A DNA stretch of 64,000 nucleotides from an uncultured Hydrogenophaga sp. (GTDB lineage: Bacteria; Pseudomonadota; Gammaproteobacteria; Burkholderiales; Burkholderiaceae_C): contig NZ_OY288135.1 in NCBI RefSeq assembly GCF_958439165.1, positions 1 through 64,000 of the forward strand, read 5' to 3'. The notes under the pieces were generated by a model that was given only the letters and a program-made list of their open reading frames with translations, was not told the DNA's origin and did no database searches. Below, piece after piece: positions 7,605-15,839 of the stretch (the first letter of the stretch is position 1; each line of letters opens with the position of its first letter). The translations under genes and the position numbers were made by a program.

Positions 7605-8333
7605 ATGCTCACCCGCTTCATCCTGATCCAGACCAGTCACGCCGGCAACGTCGGGGGCGCTGCCCGCGCCATGAAGGTCATGGGTTTCGACGAGCTGGTG
7701 CTGGTGGCCCCGCGCTGGCCCAATGTGCTGCGCCGCGAGGAAACCATCCAGCGTGCCAGCGGTGCCATCGACGTGCTGGACAAAGCCCGCGTGGTCGACA
7801 CCCTGGACGAAGCCCTGGAGGGCATCAGCCACCTGTGCGCCACCGCCATGACGCCGCGCGACTTCGGCCCGCCGACCCGGGCGCCGCGCGAGCATTTCGC
7901 GACGCTCGCCGCCGAGCCGCCGGCCGGCGTGGCCTTCCTGTTCGGCAGCGAACGCTTCGGCATGCGCAACGAGGACGTCTACCGCTGCCACGTGGCCCTG
8001 TCGATTCCCACGGCGCCCGGTTTCGGGTCGCTCAACCTGGCCGCAGCGGTGCAGCTGCTGGCCTACGACTGGCGACAGGCCCTGGGGGGCTTCGCGGTGC
8101 AGCCGGCGGTGGCCGAGCGCCCGGTGGCCGATGCGGCAGCCGTGGCCGGCATGCTGACGCACCTGGAACAGGCGCTGGTGGCGGTGGATTTCCTGGACCC
8201 GGCCGCGCCCAAGAAGCTCATGCCGCGCCTGCAGCAGATGTTCAACCGCGCCGCGCCGACCGAGGAAGAAGTCCACATTCTTCGCGGTGTTGCCAAGGCG
8301 ATGCTGCAGACCGCCGCGCGGGCAAAAGGCTAG
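7605..8333 (+). CDS. trmJ: tRNA (cytidine/uridine-2'-O-)-methyltransferase TrmJ
   Basis: A 242-residue SPOUT-class RNA methyltransferase that 2'-O-methylates position 32 of several tRNAs using S-adenosylmethionine. The knot-forming motifs are clear: an N-terminal ILIQTSHAGNVGGAARAM, the central FGSERFGMRNEDV and the C-terminal SIPTAPGFGSLNLAAAVQLL, followed by the helical tail (EEEVHILRGVAKAML) found in TrmJ. The length fits. The ATG is taken because the conserved strand LTRFILIQ begins at once. It is followed nine bases later by cysE, so the two are probably co-transcribed, and it is divergent from suhB, a neighbour often seen with trmJ. Confidence 0.93.
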   Translation: MLTRFILIQTSHAGNVGGAARAMKVMGFDELVLVAPRWPNVLRREETIQRASGAIDVLDKARVVDTLDEALEGISHLCATAMTPRDFGPPTRAPREHFATLAAEPPAGVAFLFGSERFGMRNEDVYRCHVALSIPTAPGFGSLNLAAAVQLLAYDWRQALGGFAVQPAVAERPVADAAAVAGMLTHLEQALVAVDFLDPAAPKKLMPRLQQMFNRAAPTEEEVHILRGVAKAMLQTAARAKG

Positions 8334-8342
8334 ACTGCCGCC

Positions 8343-9113
8343 ATGTTTGCCCGCCTCCGCTCCGACATCCAGTGCATCCTCGAGCGCGACCCGGCTGCGC
8401 GCAGCGCTTTCGAGGTCCTGACCTGCTACCCCGGGCTGCACGCAGTGCTGCTGCACCGCCCGGCCCACTGGTGCTGGAACAATGGTTTGCGGTGGCCCGG
8501 GCGCTTCATCTCGCACATCGGCCGCTTCCTGACCGGCATCGAGATCCACCCCGGCGCGAAGATCGGTGACCGCGTGTTCTTCGACCATGCCATGGGCACG
8601 GTGGTCGGCGAGACCGCAGAGATCGGCGACGGCTGCACCATCTACCAGGGCGTGACCCTGGGCGGCACCTCGCTCTACAAGGGCACCAAGCGGCATCCGA
8701 CGCTCGGGCGTGATGTGGTGGTGAGCGCCGGCGCCAAGGTGCTGGGTGGCTTCGAGGTGGGCGACGGCGCCAAGATCGGCAGCAACGCGGTCGTGATCAA
8801 GCCGGTGCCGGCCGGCGCCACGGCGGTGGGCATTCCGGCCCGCATCATCCCCAGCAAGCAGGGTGAGAGCGCCGATGTCACCGAGCCGGCGCCCAAGTTC
8901 CAGGCCTACGGCATCACCCAGGAAGACGACCCGCTGCAGCAGGCACTGCGGGGTTTGGTCGATTCCGCTGCCAGCCAGGAACACCAGATCGCCCTGCTGT
9001 GGCAGGCCATCGAGAAGCTGGCCGAGGCCCGCGAGCGCGACTGCGTCCCGAAGGACGCCGCCCGCGAGGAATGCTTCGAGGCCGACAAGCTCAATCAGCT
9101 CGTCGGCAAGTAG
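8343..9113 (+). CDS. cysE: Serine O-acetyltransferase
   Basis: A 256-residue left-handed beta-helix acetyltransferase that makes O-acetylserine from serine and acetyl-CoA, the first step of cysteine synthesis. It has the N-terminal alpha-helical segment (ERDPAARSAFEVL), then hexapeptide repeats from about residue 60 (GIEIHPGAKIGDRVFFDHAMGT, shown only in part here as HPGAKIGDRVFFDHA), the active-site loop around GETAEIGDGCTIYQGVTLGG and the acetyl-CoA region GSNAVV. After the helix a roughly 70-residue tail replaces the usual short feedback-inhibition tail, so sensitivity to cysteine cannot be judged. It ends three bases from the convergent FKBP gene. Confidence 0.94.
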   Translation: MFARLRSDIQCILERDPAARSAFEVLTCYPGLHAVLLHRPAHWCWNNGLRWPGRFISHIGRFLTGIEIHPGAKIGDRVFFDHAMGTVVGETAEIGDGCTIYQGVTLGGTSLYKGTKRHPTLGRDVVVSAGAKVLGGFEVGDGAKIGSNAVVIKPVPAGATAVGIPARIIPSKQGESADVTEPAPKFQAYGITQEDDPLQQALRGLVDSAASQEHQIALLWQAIEKLAEARERDCVPKDAAREECFEADKLNQLVGK

Positions 9114-9116
9114 GCC

Positions 9117-9593
9117 TCAATGGTGGTGGCCGTGCGCGCCGTGGGCGTGCCCGTGCTGCACTTCTTCGGGTGAAGCGGCACGCACTTCGATCACCGTCAG
9201 GGTGAAGGTCAGGTCTTCGCCGGCCAGGGGGTGGTTGGCGTCCAGGTGGACCGTGTCACCCTTGATCTTCTTGACGGTGAACACCTTGCGCACGCCCTGG
9301 TTGTCCACGCCTTCGATCTGGCCTCCCACCTTCACGCCGGGCGGAAATTCCGCCTTGGGGATGGCGGTGATCAGGGTCTCGTCGCGGTCGCCGAAGGCCA
9401 GCGCCGGCTGCAGCGTGACCGTGGTGCTGAAGCCGGCTTCCTGGTTCTCCAGCGCCAGCTCGATGCCGGGCAGCGTGTTGCCATAACCGCCGTGCAGGTA
9501 GGCGCGCGGCGTCTTGCCGTCTTCCAGCACCTTGCCTTTGCTGTCGGTGGCCTTGAAACGCAGGGTGACGACGGTGTCCTTGGTGATCTTCAT
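9117..9593 (-). CDS. FKBP-type peptidyl-prolyl isomerase, SlyD-like
   Basis: A 158-residue cytoplasmic prolyl isomerase and chaperone of the SlyD/FkpB group. The N-terminal half shows the split FKBP fold (VVTLRFKATDSKGKVLE, then LPGIELALENQEAGF), the middle (about residues 70-130) is the flap insertion typical of SlyD, and the C-terminus ends in a histidine-rich tail (HGHAHGAHGHHH) that probably binds Ni2+ or other metals. No signal peptide is visible. It starts 14 bases after the stop of mog and is probably in one transcript with darP and mog. Confidence 0.88.
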   Translation of the reverse strand: MKITKDTVVTLRFKATDSKGKVLEDGKTPRAYLHGGYGNTLPGIELALENQEAGFSTTVTLQPALAFGDRDETLITAIPKAEFPPGVKVGGQIEGVDNQGVRKVFTVKKIKGDTVHLDANHPLAGEDLTFTLTVIEVRAASPEEVQHGHAHGAHGHHH

Positions 9594-9607
9594 GGGGTTG
9601 TCCGTTT

Positions 9608-10219
9608 TCAGGAGGCCGAACGCGGCGGGCGCACGGCGGATTTGGGGCGGAAGGCTTTGGCGACCTCGTCCCGGGTTTCCAGGTAAGGCCCGCCGATCAG
9701 GTCGATGCAATACGGCACGGCGGCAAAGATGCCGTTGACCCGCTGGGTGCCGTCGGGGTGCTTCAGGCCTTCCAGCGTCTCGGCGATCGCCTTGGGCTGT
9801 CCGGGCAGGTTGATGATCAGGCACTTGTCCCGGATGACGGCTACCTGGCGTGACAGGATGGCGGTGGGCACGAAGGCCAGGCTGATCTGTCGCATCTGCT
9901 CGCCGAACCCGGGCATCTCCTTGTGCCCCACGGCCAGGGTCGCTTCGGGCGTCACGTCGCGCAGCGCAGGGCCGGTGCCGCCGGTGGTGAGCACCAGCGA
10001 GCAGCCGGCGTCCACCAGTTCGATCAGCGTGGCGCTGATGCGGTCGGCTTCGTCGGGAATGAGCCGGGGCTCGAAGGTGATCGGGTTGTGCAGTGCACGG
10101 GTCAGCCAGTCCTGCAGGGCCGGAAGGCCCTGGTCCTGGTAGACGCCGGTGCTGGCGCGGTCGCTGATGGAGACGATGCCGATGCGAACCGGATCGGCCT
10201 GGGGGGCAAGGTCAGTCAT
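9608..10219 (-). CDS. mog: Molybdopterin adenylyltransferase
   Basis: A 203-residue MogA-type enzyme that adenylylates molybdopterin before molybdate insertion, as needed for the nitrate reductase NasA encoded further along. Diagnostic motifs are IGIVSISDRAS at the N-terminus, TTGGTGPALRDVTPEATL in the centre and INLPGQPKAIAETL near the C-terminus. The ATG at 10219 overlaps the end of darP by eight bases. A further in-frame ATG at 10234 would add five residues (MPPPT). The length fits MogA (about 195) better than MoaB. It lies between darP and the SlyD-like gene on the same strand. Confidence 0.92.
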   Translation of the reverse strand: MTDLAPQADPVRIGIVSISDRASTGVYQDQGLPALQDWLTRALHNPITFEPRLIPDEADRISATLIELVDAGCSLVLTTGGTGPALRDVTPEATLAVGHKEMPGFGEQMRQISLAFVPTAILSRQVAVIRDKCLIINLPGQPKAIAETLEGLKHPDGTQRVNGIFAAVPYCIDLIGGPYLETRDEVAKAFRPKSAVRPPRSAS

Positions 10220-10871
10220 GGTCGGTGGGGGCATCGGTGTCGGAGGCGGCGTCGGCGCTGTCGCGCGCCAGTGCCGCCTTGACCTGCTGGAAGATCTCGC
10301 GGTAAGCCCGTCCGTGGCGGACCGCCTCGCCCGGACGCTCCTGCGCGGCGGTGGCCTGGGCGTCCTTGCGGGCCTGGCGGATCAGCGTGCGCAACTGCTG
10401 GGCATCGGCCTCGGTGTCGATGGCCAGCCAGCCGGTGAGGGCCTGGTCGTCGGCGATCAGGCGGTCGCGCCATTGTTCGGCCTGGTGCAGTCGCAAGGTT
10501 TCGGCGGCCGAAGGCTTGCGCTGCTCTTCCAGCGCGGCTTCCACGGCAGCCACCGTGTCGGGGTCCAGCCCGCGCATCAGCTTGCCGATGAACTGCATCT
10601 GGCGGCGTTTGCCTTCGAAGTCGGTGATGCGCCGGGCCTCGGCCAGGGCGTCCTTGAGCTTGTCGCTCAGGTCGAGCCGCGCCATGAGGTCGCTGCGCAG
10701 CGTGAGCAGGTCGTGGCCGAGCTGCTGCAGGTGATCGCTCTGCTTCTTGAGATCGGTCTTGCTCATGTCGACCGAGCCCTTGAGCTCGCGCTTGAGCTCC
10801 AGGTCGAGTTCGCTGCCCAGTGCAACGAACTGGCCACGGACGAAATAGCCTTTGGTGGGTTTGCGGGACAT
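10212..10871 (-). CDS. darP: Ribosome-associated protein DarP/YjgA
   Basis: A 219-residue protein of the DUF615/YjgA family, which in E. coli acts late in assembly of the 50S ribosomal subunit. The central helical part (TDFEGKRRQMQFIGKLMR, about residues 85-102) and the terminal LIRQARKDAQ and RAYREIFQQV segments are the conserved blocks. It is divergent from pmbA across 63 bases. The darP/pmbA divergent pair is a very common arrangement in proteobacteria and supports both calls. It overlaps mog by eight bases. Confidence 0.92.
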   Translation of the reverse strand: MSRKPTKGYFVRGQFVALGSELDLELKRELKGSVDMSKTDLKKQSDHLQQLGHDLLTLRSDLMARLDLSDKLKDALAEARRITDFEGKRRQMQFIGKLMRGLDPDTVAAVEAALEEQRKPSAAETLRLHQAEQWRDRLIADDQALTGWLAIDTEADAQQLRTLIRQARKDAQATAAQERPGEAVRHGRAYREIFQQVKAALARDSADAASDTDAPTDHD

Positions 10872-10934
10872 GGACAGGGGCACTGCGCCAGTGGCAGCGC
10901 CGGGTGAAGGGCGGCCCGTATCATAGCGGCCGAC

Positions 10935-12332
10935 ATGAAAAACCCCGCCCACACCCAGCCGCTTGCCGGTTTCCAGTACGCCCGCAGCCAGTTCGAGGAA
11001 CTGGTCGACCTGGCCCTTTCCCATGCCCTCAGCCTCGGGGCGGCCGACGCCGCAGCCGAGGTCTCCGAAGGCGCCGGCCTGAGCGTCTCGGTCCGCAAGG
11101 GTGAGCTCGAGAACGTGGAGCGCAACCGCGACAAGTCGCTCGGCGTCACCGTCTACCTGGGCCAGCGCCGGGGCAATGCCTCCACCTCCGACTTCTCGGC
11201 GGCCGCCATCCGGCAGACAGTGCAGGCGGCCTTCGACATCGCCCGCTTCACCGCCGAGGACCCGGTGGCCGGCCTGCCCGATGCAGCTGACATCGCGGAC
11301 AGCTACCCCGACCTCGACCTGTTCCACCCCTGGGCCCTGACTTCGGAAGAGGCCGTCCGCATCGCCCTCGAGTGCGAGGCGTCCGCGCTGTCCACCAGCC
11401 GCCAGATCACCAACAGCGAAGGTGCCGGCGTGTCGGCCCAGCAGTCGCATTTCTTCACCGCCCACATGCGTGGCGGCGAGCGCGGTCGGCCCGGCATCTT
11501 CAGCGGTGGTTACGCCAGCTCGCGCCACAGCCTGTCGGTCTCGCCGATCGCAGGCAAGGGCTCGAAGATGCAGCGCGACTTCTGGTACAGCAGCCAGCGC
11601 GCACCGCAGGATCTGGCCAGTCCGCAGGCCGTGGGCCGTTACGCGGCCGAGCGGGCCCTTTCGCGCCTGGGTGCCCGCAAGATCGCCACCACCGAATGCC
11701 CGGTGCTGTTCGAGTCGCCCATGGCCGCCGGGCTGCTGGGCGCCTATGTGCAGGCCACCAGCGGCGGCGCCCTGTACCGCAAGACCACCTTCCTGGCCGA
11801 CAGCCTGGGCAAGCAGGCCATGGCCCGGCACATCGACATCGCCGAAGACCCGCACCTGATCAACAGCAAGGGCAGCGCTCCCTTTGACGACGAAGGCGTG
11901 CGCACGAGCGCCCGCAAGGTGGTGTCGGCCGGCCGGGTCAAGGGCTATTTCCTGTCCACCTACTCGGCCCGCAAGCTGGGCATGCGAACCACCGGCAATG
12001 CCGGCGGTTCGCACAACCTGGTCATGACCAGCCGCCTCACCCGTCCGGAGGACGACCTGGACGCGCTCATCCGCCGCATGGGCCGGGGCCTGCTGGTCAC
12101 CGAGCTGATGGGGCAGGGTGTCAACTACGTCACCGGCGATTACTCGCGCGGGGCTTCGGGCTACTGGGTCGAGAACGGCGAGATCGCCTACCCGGTGCAG
12201 GAGATCACCATCGCCGGCAACCTGCGCGACATGCTGCTGGGTATCGAAGCCATCGGCTCCGACGCCTACAACTACGGTGCCAAGACGGTCGGGTCGGTGC
12301 TGGTCAACCGCATGAAGGTGGCCGGCAGCTGA
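10935..12332 (+). CDS. pmbA: Metalloprotease-related protein PmbA (TldE)
   Basis: A 465-residue TldE/PmbA subunit. With TldD it forms a heterodimeric zinc protease known for processing peptide antibiotics and CcdA antitoxin. As expected for the TldE half, no HExxxH zinc motif is present. Recognisable blocks are the N-terminal VSVRKGELENVERNRDKSLG, the central CPVLFESPMAAGLLGAYVQA and the C-terminal GNAGGSHNLVM and NGEIAYPVQEITIAGNL. TldD is not in this window. The gene is divergent from darP and convergent with an ABC binding-protein gene 24 bases away. Confidence 0.94.
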   Translation: MKNPAHTQPLAGFQYARSQFEELVDLALSHALSLGAADAAAEVSEGAGLSVSVRKGELENVERNRDKSLGVTVYLGQRRGNASTSDFSAAAIRQTVQAAFDIARFTAEDPVAGLPDAADIADSYPDLDLFHPWALTSEEAVRIALECEASALSTSRQITNSEGAGVSAQQSHFFTAHMRGGERGRPGIFSGGYASSRHSLSVSPIAGKGSKMQRDFWYSSQRAPQDLASPQAVGRYAAERALSRLGARKIATTECPVLFESPMAAGLLGAYVQATSGGALYRKTTFLADSLGKQAMARHIDIAEDPHLINSKGSAPFDDEGVRTSARKVVSAGRVKGYFLSTYSARKLGMRTTGNAGGSHNLVMTSRLTRPEDDLDALIRRMGRGLLVTELMGQGVNYVTGDYSRGASGYWVENGEIAYPVQEITIAGNLRDMLLGIEAIGSDAYNYGAKTVGSVLVNRMKVAGS

Positions 12333-12356
12333 CCGGCCGCGTCTTCCGTTCCCGGT

Positions 12357-13589
12357 TCAGCGCTTGCGCTGGATGAACAGGTTGCGCCGGGCATCTTCCG
12401 GGTAGGCAAACGTGACCTTGCCCTTCTTCACCTGGCCCATGACCAGCATGTTGCTGGTCATGGCCTCCTTGTCCTCTGGCGTGAACGGGCGGTCGTAGGT
12501 GGCCACCACCCCGTAGTAGGTCCGCGGCAGGTTCTCCAGCGCCTGCTTGATGGCCGGGCCGTCGAGCTTGCTGCGCACCGCGAAGATGGCGTAGGTCAGC
12601 AGGTACATGGCGTCGTACGACTGGGCCGCCGCCATGGGCACCGCCGGCGGTCCCTGGTGTCGCCGGGCGTAGGAAGCCAGGAAGGCCGCCCGCCGTTCGT
12701 TGCTCGGCTCGGCAATGAAGCTCTGGGCCATGAGCGCTCCTTCGGCCGCCGACCCGCCGCCGGCAATGAAGAACGGGAAGGACAGCGGCCAGCCTCCGAC
12801 CTGGGGCACGTCCCACTTCAGCGCCTCGCGGCTCAGGGCGATGGCCGCGTTCTCCGGCCCCACGGTGTAGCTGAAGATCACATTGGCACCGGCCTGCCGG
12901 GCCCGCTGCAGGCCGGCGGTGAGGTCCTTCACCCCCAGGTCGAAGCGCTCGACGTGCACCGGCTTGAGCTGGTGGCTGGCCATGGCGGCTTCCACGTCAC
13001 GCAGGCCGGATTCGCCGTAGGGCGTCTTGTCGGCAAAGATGGCCACCCTGGTCCATCCGCGCCGGATCAGGTCGTTCACCACGAACGGCGCCTGGATCGA
13101 GTCGCTGGGGGCATTGCGGAAGATGTAGCTGCCGGGGGGTGGAAACTGACGTGTGACCGGAGCCCCGGCCGAACAAGGCACGATCAGGGGCACCTGGGCC
13201 TGCTGAAAGACCCCGACCGACTTCACGGCCACCCCGGTGTTGCAGAAGCCGATGGCGGCCAGCACGCCCGAGGCCACCATGGCCTGCGAAGCCGCCAGGC
13301 CTGTGTCGGGCACACCCTTGTCGTCGTGCACCACCAGTTCGATCGGACGACCCAGGTAGCCCCCGGCGGCATTGATCTCGTCGACCGCCATCCGGGCGCC
13401 GTGCAGCACCGGCAGCCCGAAATCGGAGGACGGGCCGGACAGCGGGGCGATCAGCCCGATGCGGACCGGAAGGACCGCTGGTGTGGGCGTGACAGGGGCT
13501 GCGGGGGCGGTCTGCGCGGCGGCGTGCTGCGTGAGCAGGCTGGCGAGCGTGATTGCCAGGGCATGGCGGGACCAGCGGGACAGGGCCAT
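12357..13589 (-). CDS. Periplasmic branched-chain amino acid-type ABC binding protein
   Basis: A 410-residue type I periplasmic binding protein of the LivK family. A Sec signal peptide is present (basic start, hydrophobic core, likely cut after QHAAA near residue 25). The mature part has the usual GLIAPLSGPSSDFG start, the AVDEINAAGG motif and a ligand-cleft segment IGFCNTGVAVKS. The start is well supported by AAGGAGG seven bases before the ATG. No permease or ATPase gene of this transporter type is in the window, so it is an orphan binding protein. The ligand cannot be told from sequence: aromatic acids, amides and amino acids are all known for the family. Confidence 0.85.
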   Translation of the reverse strand: MALSRWSRHALAITLASLLTQHAAAQTAPAAPVTPTPAVLPVRIGLIAPLSGPSSDFGLPVLHGARMAVDEINAAGGYLGRPIELVVHDDKGVPDTGLAASQAMVASGVLAAIGFCNTGVAVKSVGVFQQAQVPLIVPCSAGAPVTRQFPPPGSYIFRNAPSDSIQAPFVVNDLIRRGWTRVAIFADKTPYGESGLRDVEAAMASHQLKPVHVERFDLGVKDLTAGLQRARQAGANVIFSYTVGPENAAIALSREALKWDVPQVGGWPLSFPFFIAGGGSAAEGALMAQSFIAEPSNERRAAFLASYARRHQGPPAVPMAAAQSYDAMYLLTYAIFAVRSKLDGPAIKQALENLPRTYYGVVATYDRPFTPEDKEAMTSNMLVMGQVKKGKVTFAYPEDARRNLFIQRKR

Positions 13590-13662
13590 GGGAAACCTCC
13601 TTGGGTAGAGGCTGCCCAAAATACGCCTGGGCCGGGGGCTGTACTCCCCGGGGGTGTCGAGC

Positions 13663-14109
13663 TCAGCCGGCCAGGGCGGCCTTGACCGCGGCCGACACGG
13701 CGCCCATGTCGGCCTTGCCGGCCAGCCGGGTCTTGACCGCACCCATCACGCGGCCCATGTCGCCCGGGCCGGTGGCGCCCAGTTCGGCCACGATGCTGCG
13801 CACCTCGGCAGCCACTTCCTCGGCCGACAGGCGCTGCGGCAGGTAGGTCTGCAGCACCGCCATCTCGGCGGCTTCCTGGGCCGCCAGATCGGCCCGGCCG
13901 CCCTGCTCGAAAGCGGCGATCGAGTCCTTGCGCTGCTTGACCAGCTTGTCGAGCACCGTGATCACGGCGGCGTCGTCCAGTTCGATGCGCTCGTCCACCT
14001 CGCGCTGCTTGATGGCGGCCTGCAGCAGGCGCAGCGTGTCCCGGCGCTGGTTGTCCTTGGCCAGCATGGCGGCCTTGATGTCCTGGGCGAGTTGATCCTT
14101 GATGGGCAT
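13663..14109 (-). CDS. GatB/YqeY domain protein
   Basis: A 148-residue YqeY-family protein: an alpha-helical protein resembling the tail domain of the tRNA-dependent amidotransferase subunit GatB. The start MPIKDQLAQDIKAAMLAKD, the block LRLLQAAIKQREVDER and the C-terminal GDMGRVMGAVK are typical. It lies just downstream of rpsU, a conserved bacterial neighbourhood (rpsU-yqeY-dnaG), although dnaG is not next here. An intrinsic terminator between rpsU and this gene suggests readthrough or its own promoter. Precise function is unknown. Confidence 0.92.
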   Translation of the reverse strand: MPIKDQLAQDIKAAMLAKDNQRRDTLRLLQAAIKQREVDERIELDDAAVITVLDKLVKQRKDSIAAFEQGGRADLAAQEAAEMAVLQTYLPQRLSAEEVAAEVRSIVAELGATGPGDMGRVMGAVKTRLAGKADMGAVSAAVKAALAG

Positions 14110-14146
14110 GGCGTTTCCTGTGGTGGAGGGTGGGGGCCCCAGACGT

Positions 14147-14183
14147 CAAAAAAGCCCGCCTGAGCGTCCTCTGGCGGGCTTTT
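14147..14183 (-). terminator. Intrinsic terminator after rpsU
   Basis: On the minus strand an 11-base-pair stem (AAAAGCCCGCC with GGCGGGCTTTT) encloses a 12-base loop and is followed by a run of six T. It lies 21 bases after the rpsU stop and before yqeY. The A/T tracts make it potentially active in both directions, though the only visible gene that needs it is rpsU. Confidence 0.85.
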
Positions 14184-14204
14184 GTCCGGGACCGAGGTCC
14201 GGGA

Positions 14205-14417
14205 TCAGTACAGCTTCTTGGGCAGCTGCATGGAGCGCACGCGCTTGTAGTGGCGCTTGACGGCAGCGGCCTTCTTGCGCTTGCGCTCGGCGGTGGGCTT
14301 CTCGTAGAACTCGCGGGCGCGCAGGTCGGTCAGCAGGCCGAGCTTCTCGATGGTGCGCTTGAAGCGACGCAGAGCGACGTCGAACGGCTCGTTGTCTTTA
14401 ACACGGATGGTGGTCAT
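14205..14417 (-). CDS. rpsU: 30S ribosomal protein S21
   Basis: A 70-residue, strongly basic protein with the S21 start TTIRVKDNEPFDVALRRFKR and the basic tail RKRKKAAAVKRHYKRVRS. S21 binds the 30S subunit near the anti-Shine-Dalgarno region and helps initiation. The gene has its own promoter (14544-14571) and terminator (14147-14183), giving a short monocistronic transcript with a leader of about 120 bases. The ATG is the only one compatible with the family start. Confidence 0.97.
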   Translation of the reverse strand: MTTIRVKDNEPFDVALRRFKRTIEKLGLLTDLRAREFYEKPTAERKRKKAAAVKRHYKRVRSMQLPKKLY

Positions 14418-14543
14418 TGGGCAGTGATTTCCAGAATGTGCTGCAAGAGGATGGTCGGGAAGATCGGGCCCGGCCTTCGTTCCAGCGTTGTGTCCCGTCA
14501 TTAACTAGTATTGGCCGACGGGAATTTGCCAGCAAAGCCTGCG

Positions 14544-14571
14544 ATTATAGCCATTTGCCGGGCACTGGCCA
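14544..14571 (-). promoter_or_regulatory. Sigma-70 promoter of rpsU
   Basis: On the minus strand TGGCCA (-35, four of six consensus bases) is followed after 16 bases by a perfect TATAAT (-10). Transcription would start near 14537, about 120 bases before the rpsU ATG. It lies directly after the stop of the upstream flavoprotein gene (14591), where a separate promoter for rpsU is expected. Confidence 0.65.
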
Positions 14572-14590
14572 CCGACCCGGCCCGCATCTC

Positions 14591-15793
14591 TCAAAGCGCC
14601 TGGGCGCAGGCGTGGGCACTGGCCCAGGCCCACTGGAAGTTGTACCCGCCCAGCCAGCCGGTCACGTCGACCACCTCGCCGATGAAGAACAGGCCTTTCT
14701 GGCGCGACTCCATGGTCTGTGACGACAGCTCCCGCGTGTCCACACCGCCCAGGGTCACCTCGGCCTTGCGGTAACCCTCGGTGCCGGTGGGGGTCAGTTC
14801 CCAGCGCGAGAGCCTCTGCACCAGTCGGGTCAGGGCCTTGTCGGCGGTCTCCATGACCGGTCGCTGCCAGTCCGGTTCCTGTGCGGTCCAGGTGTCGGCC
14901 AGGCGGGCCGGGACCCAGGTGGCCAGTTCATTGGCCAGCCGCTTGCGCGAGCGCAGCTTGGCCTGCAACAGTTCCTGCTCCAGATCGGTGCCTGGCGCCA
15001 GATCGAGCCGCACCGGCTGGCCGGGCTGCCAGTAGCTGGAGATCTGCAGCACCGCCGGCCCCGACAGTCCCCGGTGGGTGAACAGCAGGTCTTCGCGAAA
15101 CGTCATGCGCTGCTTCTTCTCGCCGGTCGCGATGTCCACCGGCAAGGCCAGACCGGCCAGTTCGGCAAAGGGCGCCCAGGCATGGCCGTCAAACGTCAGG
15201 GGCACCAGCCCCGGACCGGTGTCGACCAGACGCAGCCCGAACTGTGCTGCCAGCCGGTGGCCGAAGTCGCTGGCCCCGATCTGCGGGATCGACAGGCCAC
15301 CGGTGGCCACCACCACCGAGGGCGCGCGCACGGTGCCGTTGCCGGTGTCGACTTCGTACTGGCCGTCGCCGCCCTGGCGCACGGCCTGCACCGTGCACGG
15401 CTGCCAGCGGGTCACGCCGCCGGCCTCGCATTCGCGCAGCAGCAGCTGGATCAGGTCGTCGGCCGAGCGGTCGCAGAACAGCTGGCCCTTGTGCTTTTCG
15501 TGAAACGGCACGCCGTGCCGCTGCACCAGGCCGATGAAGTCGGCCGGCGTGTAGCGCGACAGCGCCGAGCGGCAGAAGTGCGGATTGCGGCTGACGAAAT
15601 GGCGGTGGGGTGCCTGCGGGTCTAGGTCGCGGTTGGTGAAGTTGGCCCGCCCGCCGCCGGAGATGCGGATCTTTTCGGCCACCTTGGGGCTGTGGTCGAT
15701 CAGCAGCACCCGGCGTCCGCGCTGACCGGCCACCCCGGCGCAAAAAAGGCCGGCAGCGCCGGCCCCGATGATGATGGCGTCGAATTCCTGCAT
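14591..15793 (-). CDS. HI0933/YhiN-type flavoprotein, probable NAD(P)/FAD-dependent oxidoreductase
   Basis: A 400-residue flavoprotein of the HI0933 family (BaiN/YhiN-like). It opens with the FAD-binding motif IIIGAGAAGLFCA (7-19), has the family signature EKIRISGGGRANFTN (about 40-54) and closes with the second FAD-contact segment GLFFIGEVVDVTGWLGGYN. Members are thought to reduce or hydrate unsaturated substrates, but the substrate here is unknown. It is monocistronic, followed by the rpsU promoter. Confidence 0.88.
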   Translation of the reverse strand: MQEFDAIIIGAGAAGLFCAGVAGQRGRRVLLIDHSPKVAEKIRISGGGRANFTNRDLDPQAPHRHFVSRNPHFCRSALSRYTPADFIGLVQRHGVPFHEKHKGQLFCDRSADDLIQLLLRECEAGGVTRWQPCTVQAVRQGGDGQYEVDTGNGTVRAPSVVVATGGLSIPQIGASDFGHRLAAQFGLRLVDTGPGLVPLTFDGHAWAPFAELAGLALPVDIATGEKKQRMTFREDLLFTHRGLSGPAVLQISSYWQPGQPVRLDLAPGTDLEQELLQAKLRSRKRLANELATWVPARLADTWTAQEPDWQRPVMETADKALTRLVQRLSRWELTPTGTEGYRKAEVTLGGVDTRELSSQTMESRQKGLFFIGEVVDVTGWLGGYNFQWAWASAHACAQAL

Positions 15794-15839
15794 GGCGCGC
15801 AGTGTAGGCGCCCCGCCGGCCTCGGGCGGCGGCGGCGCT

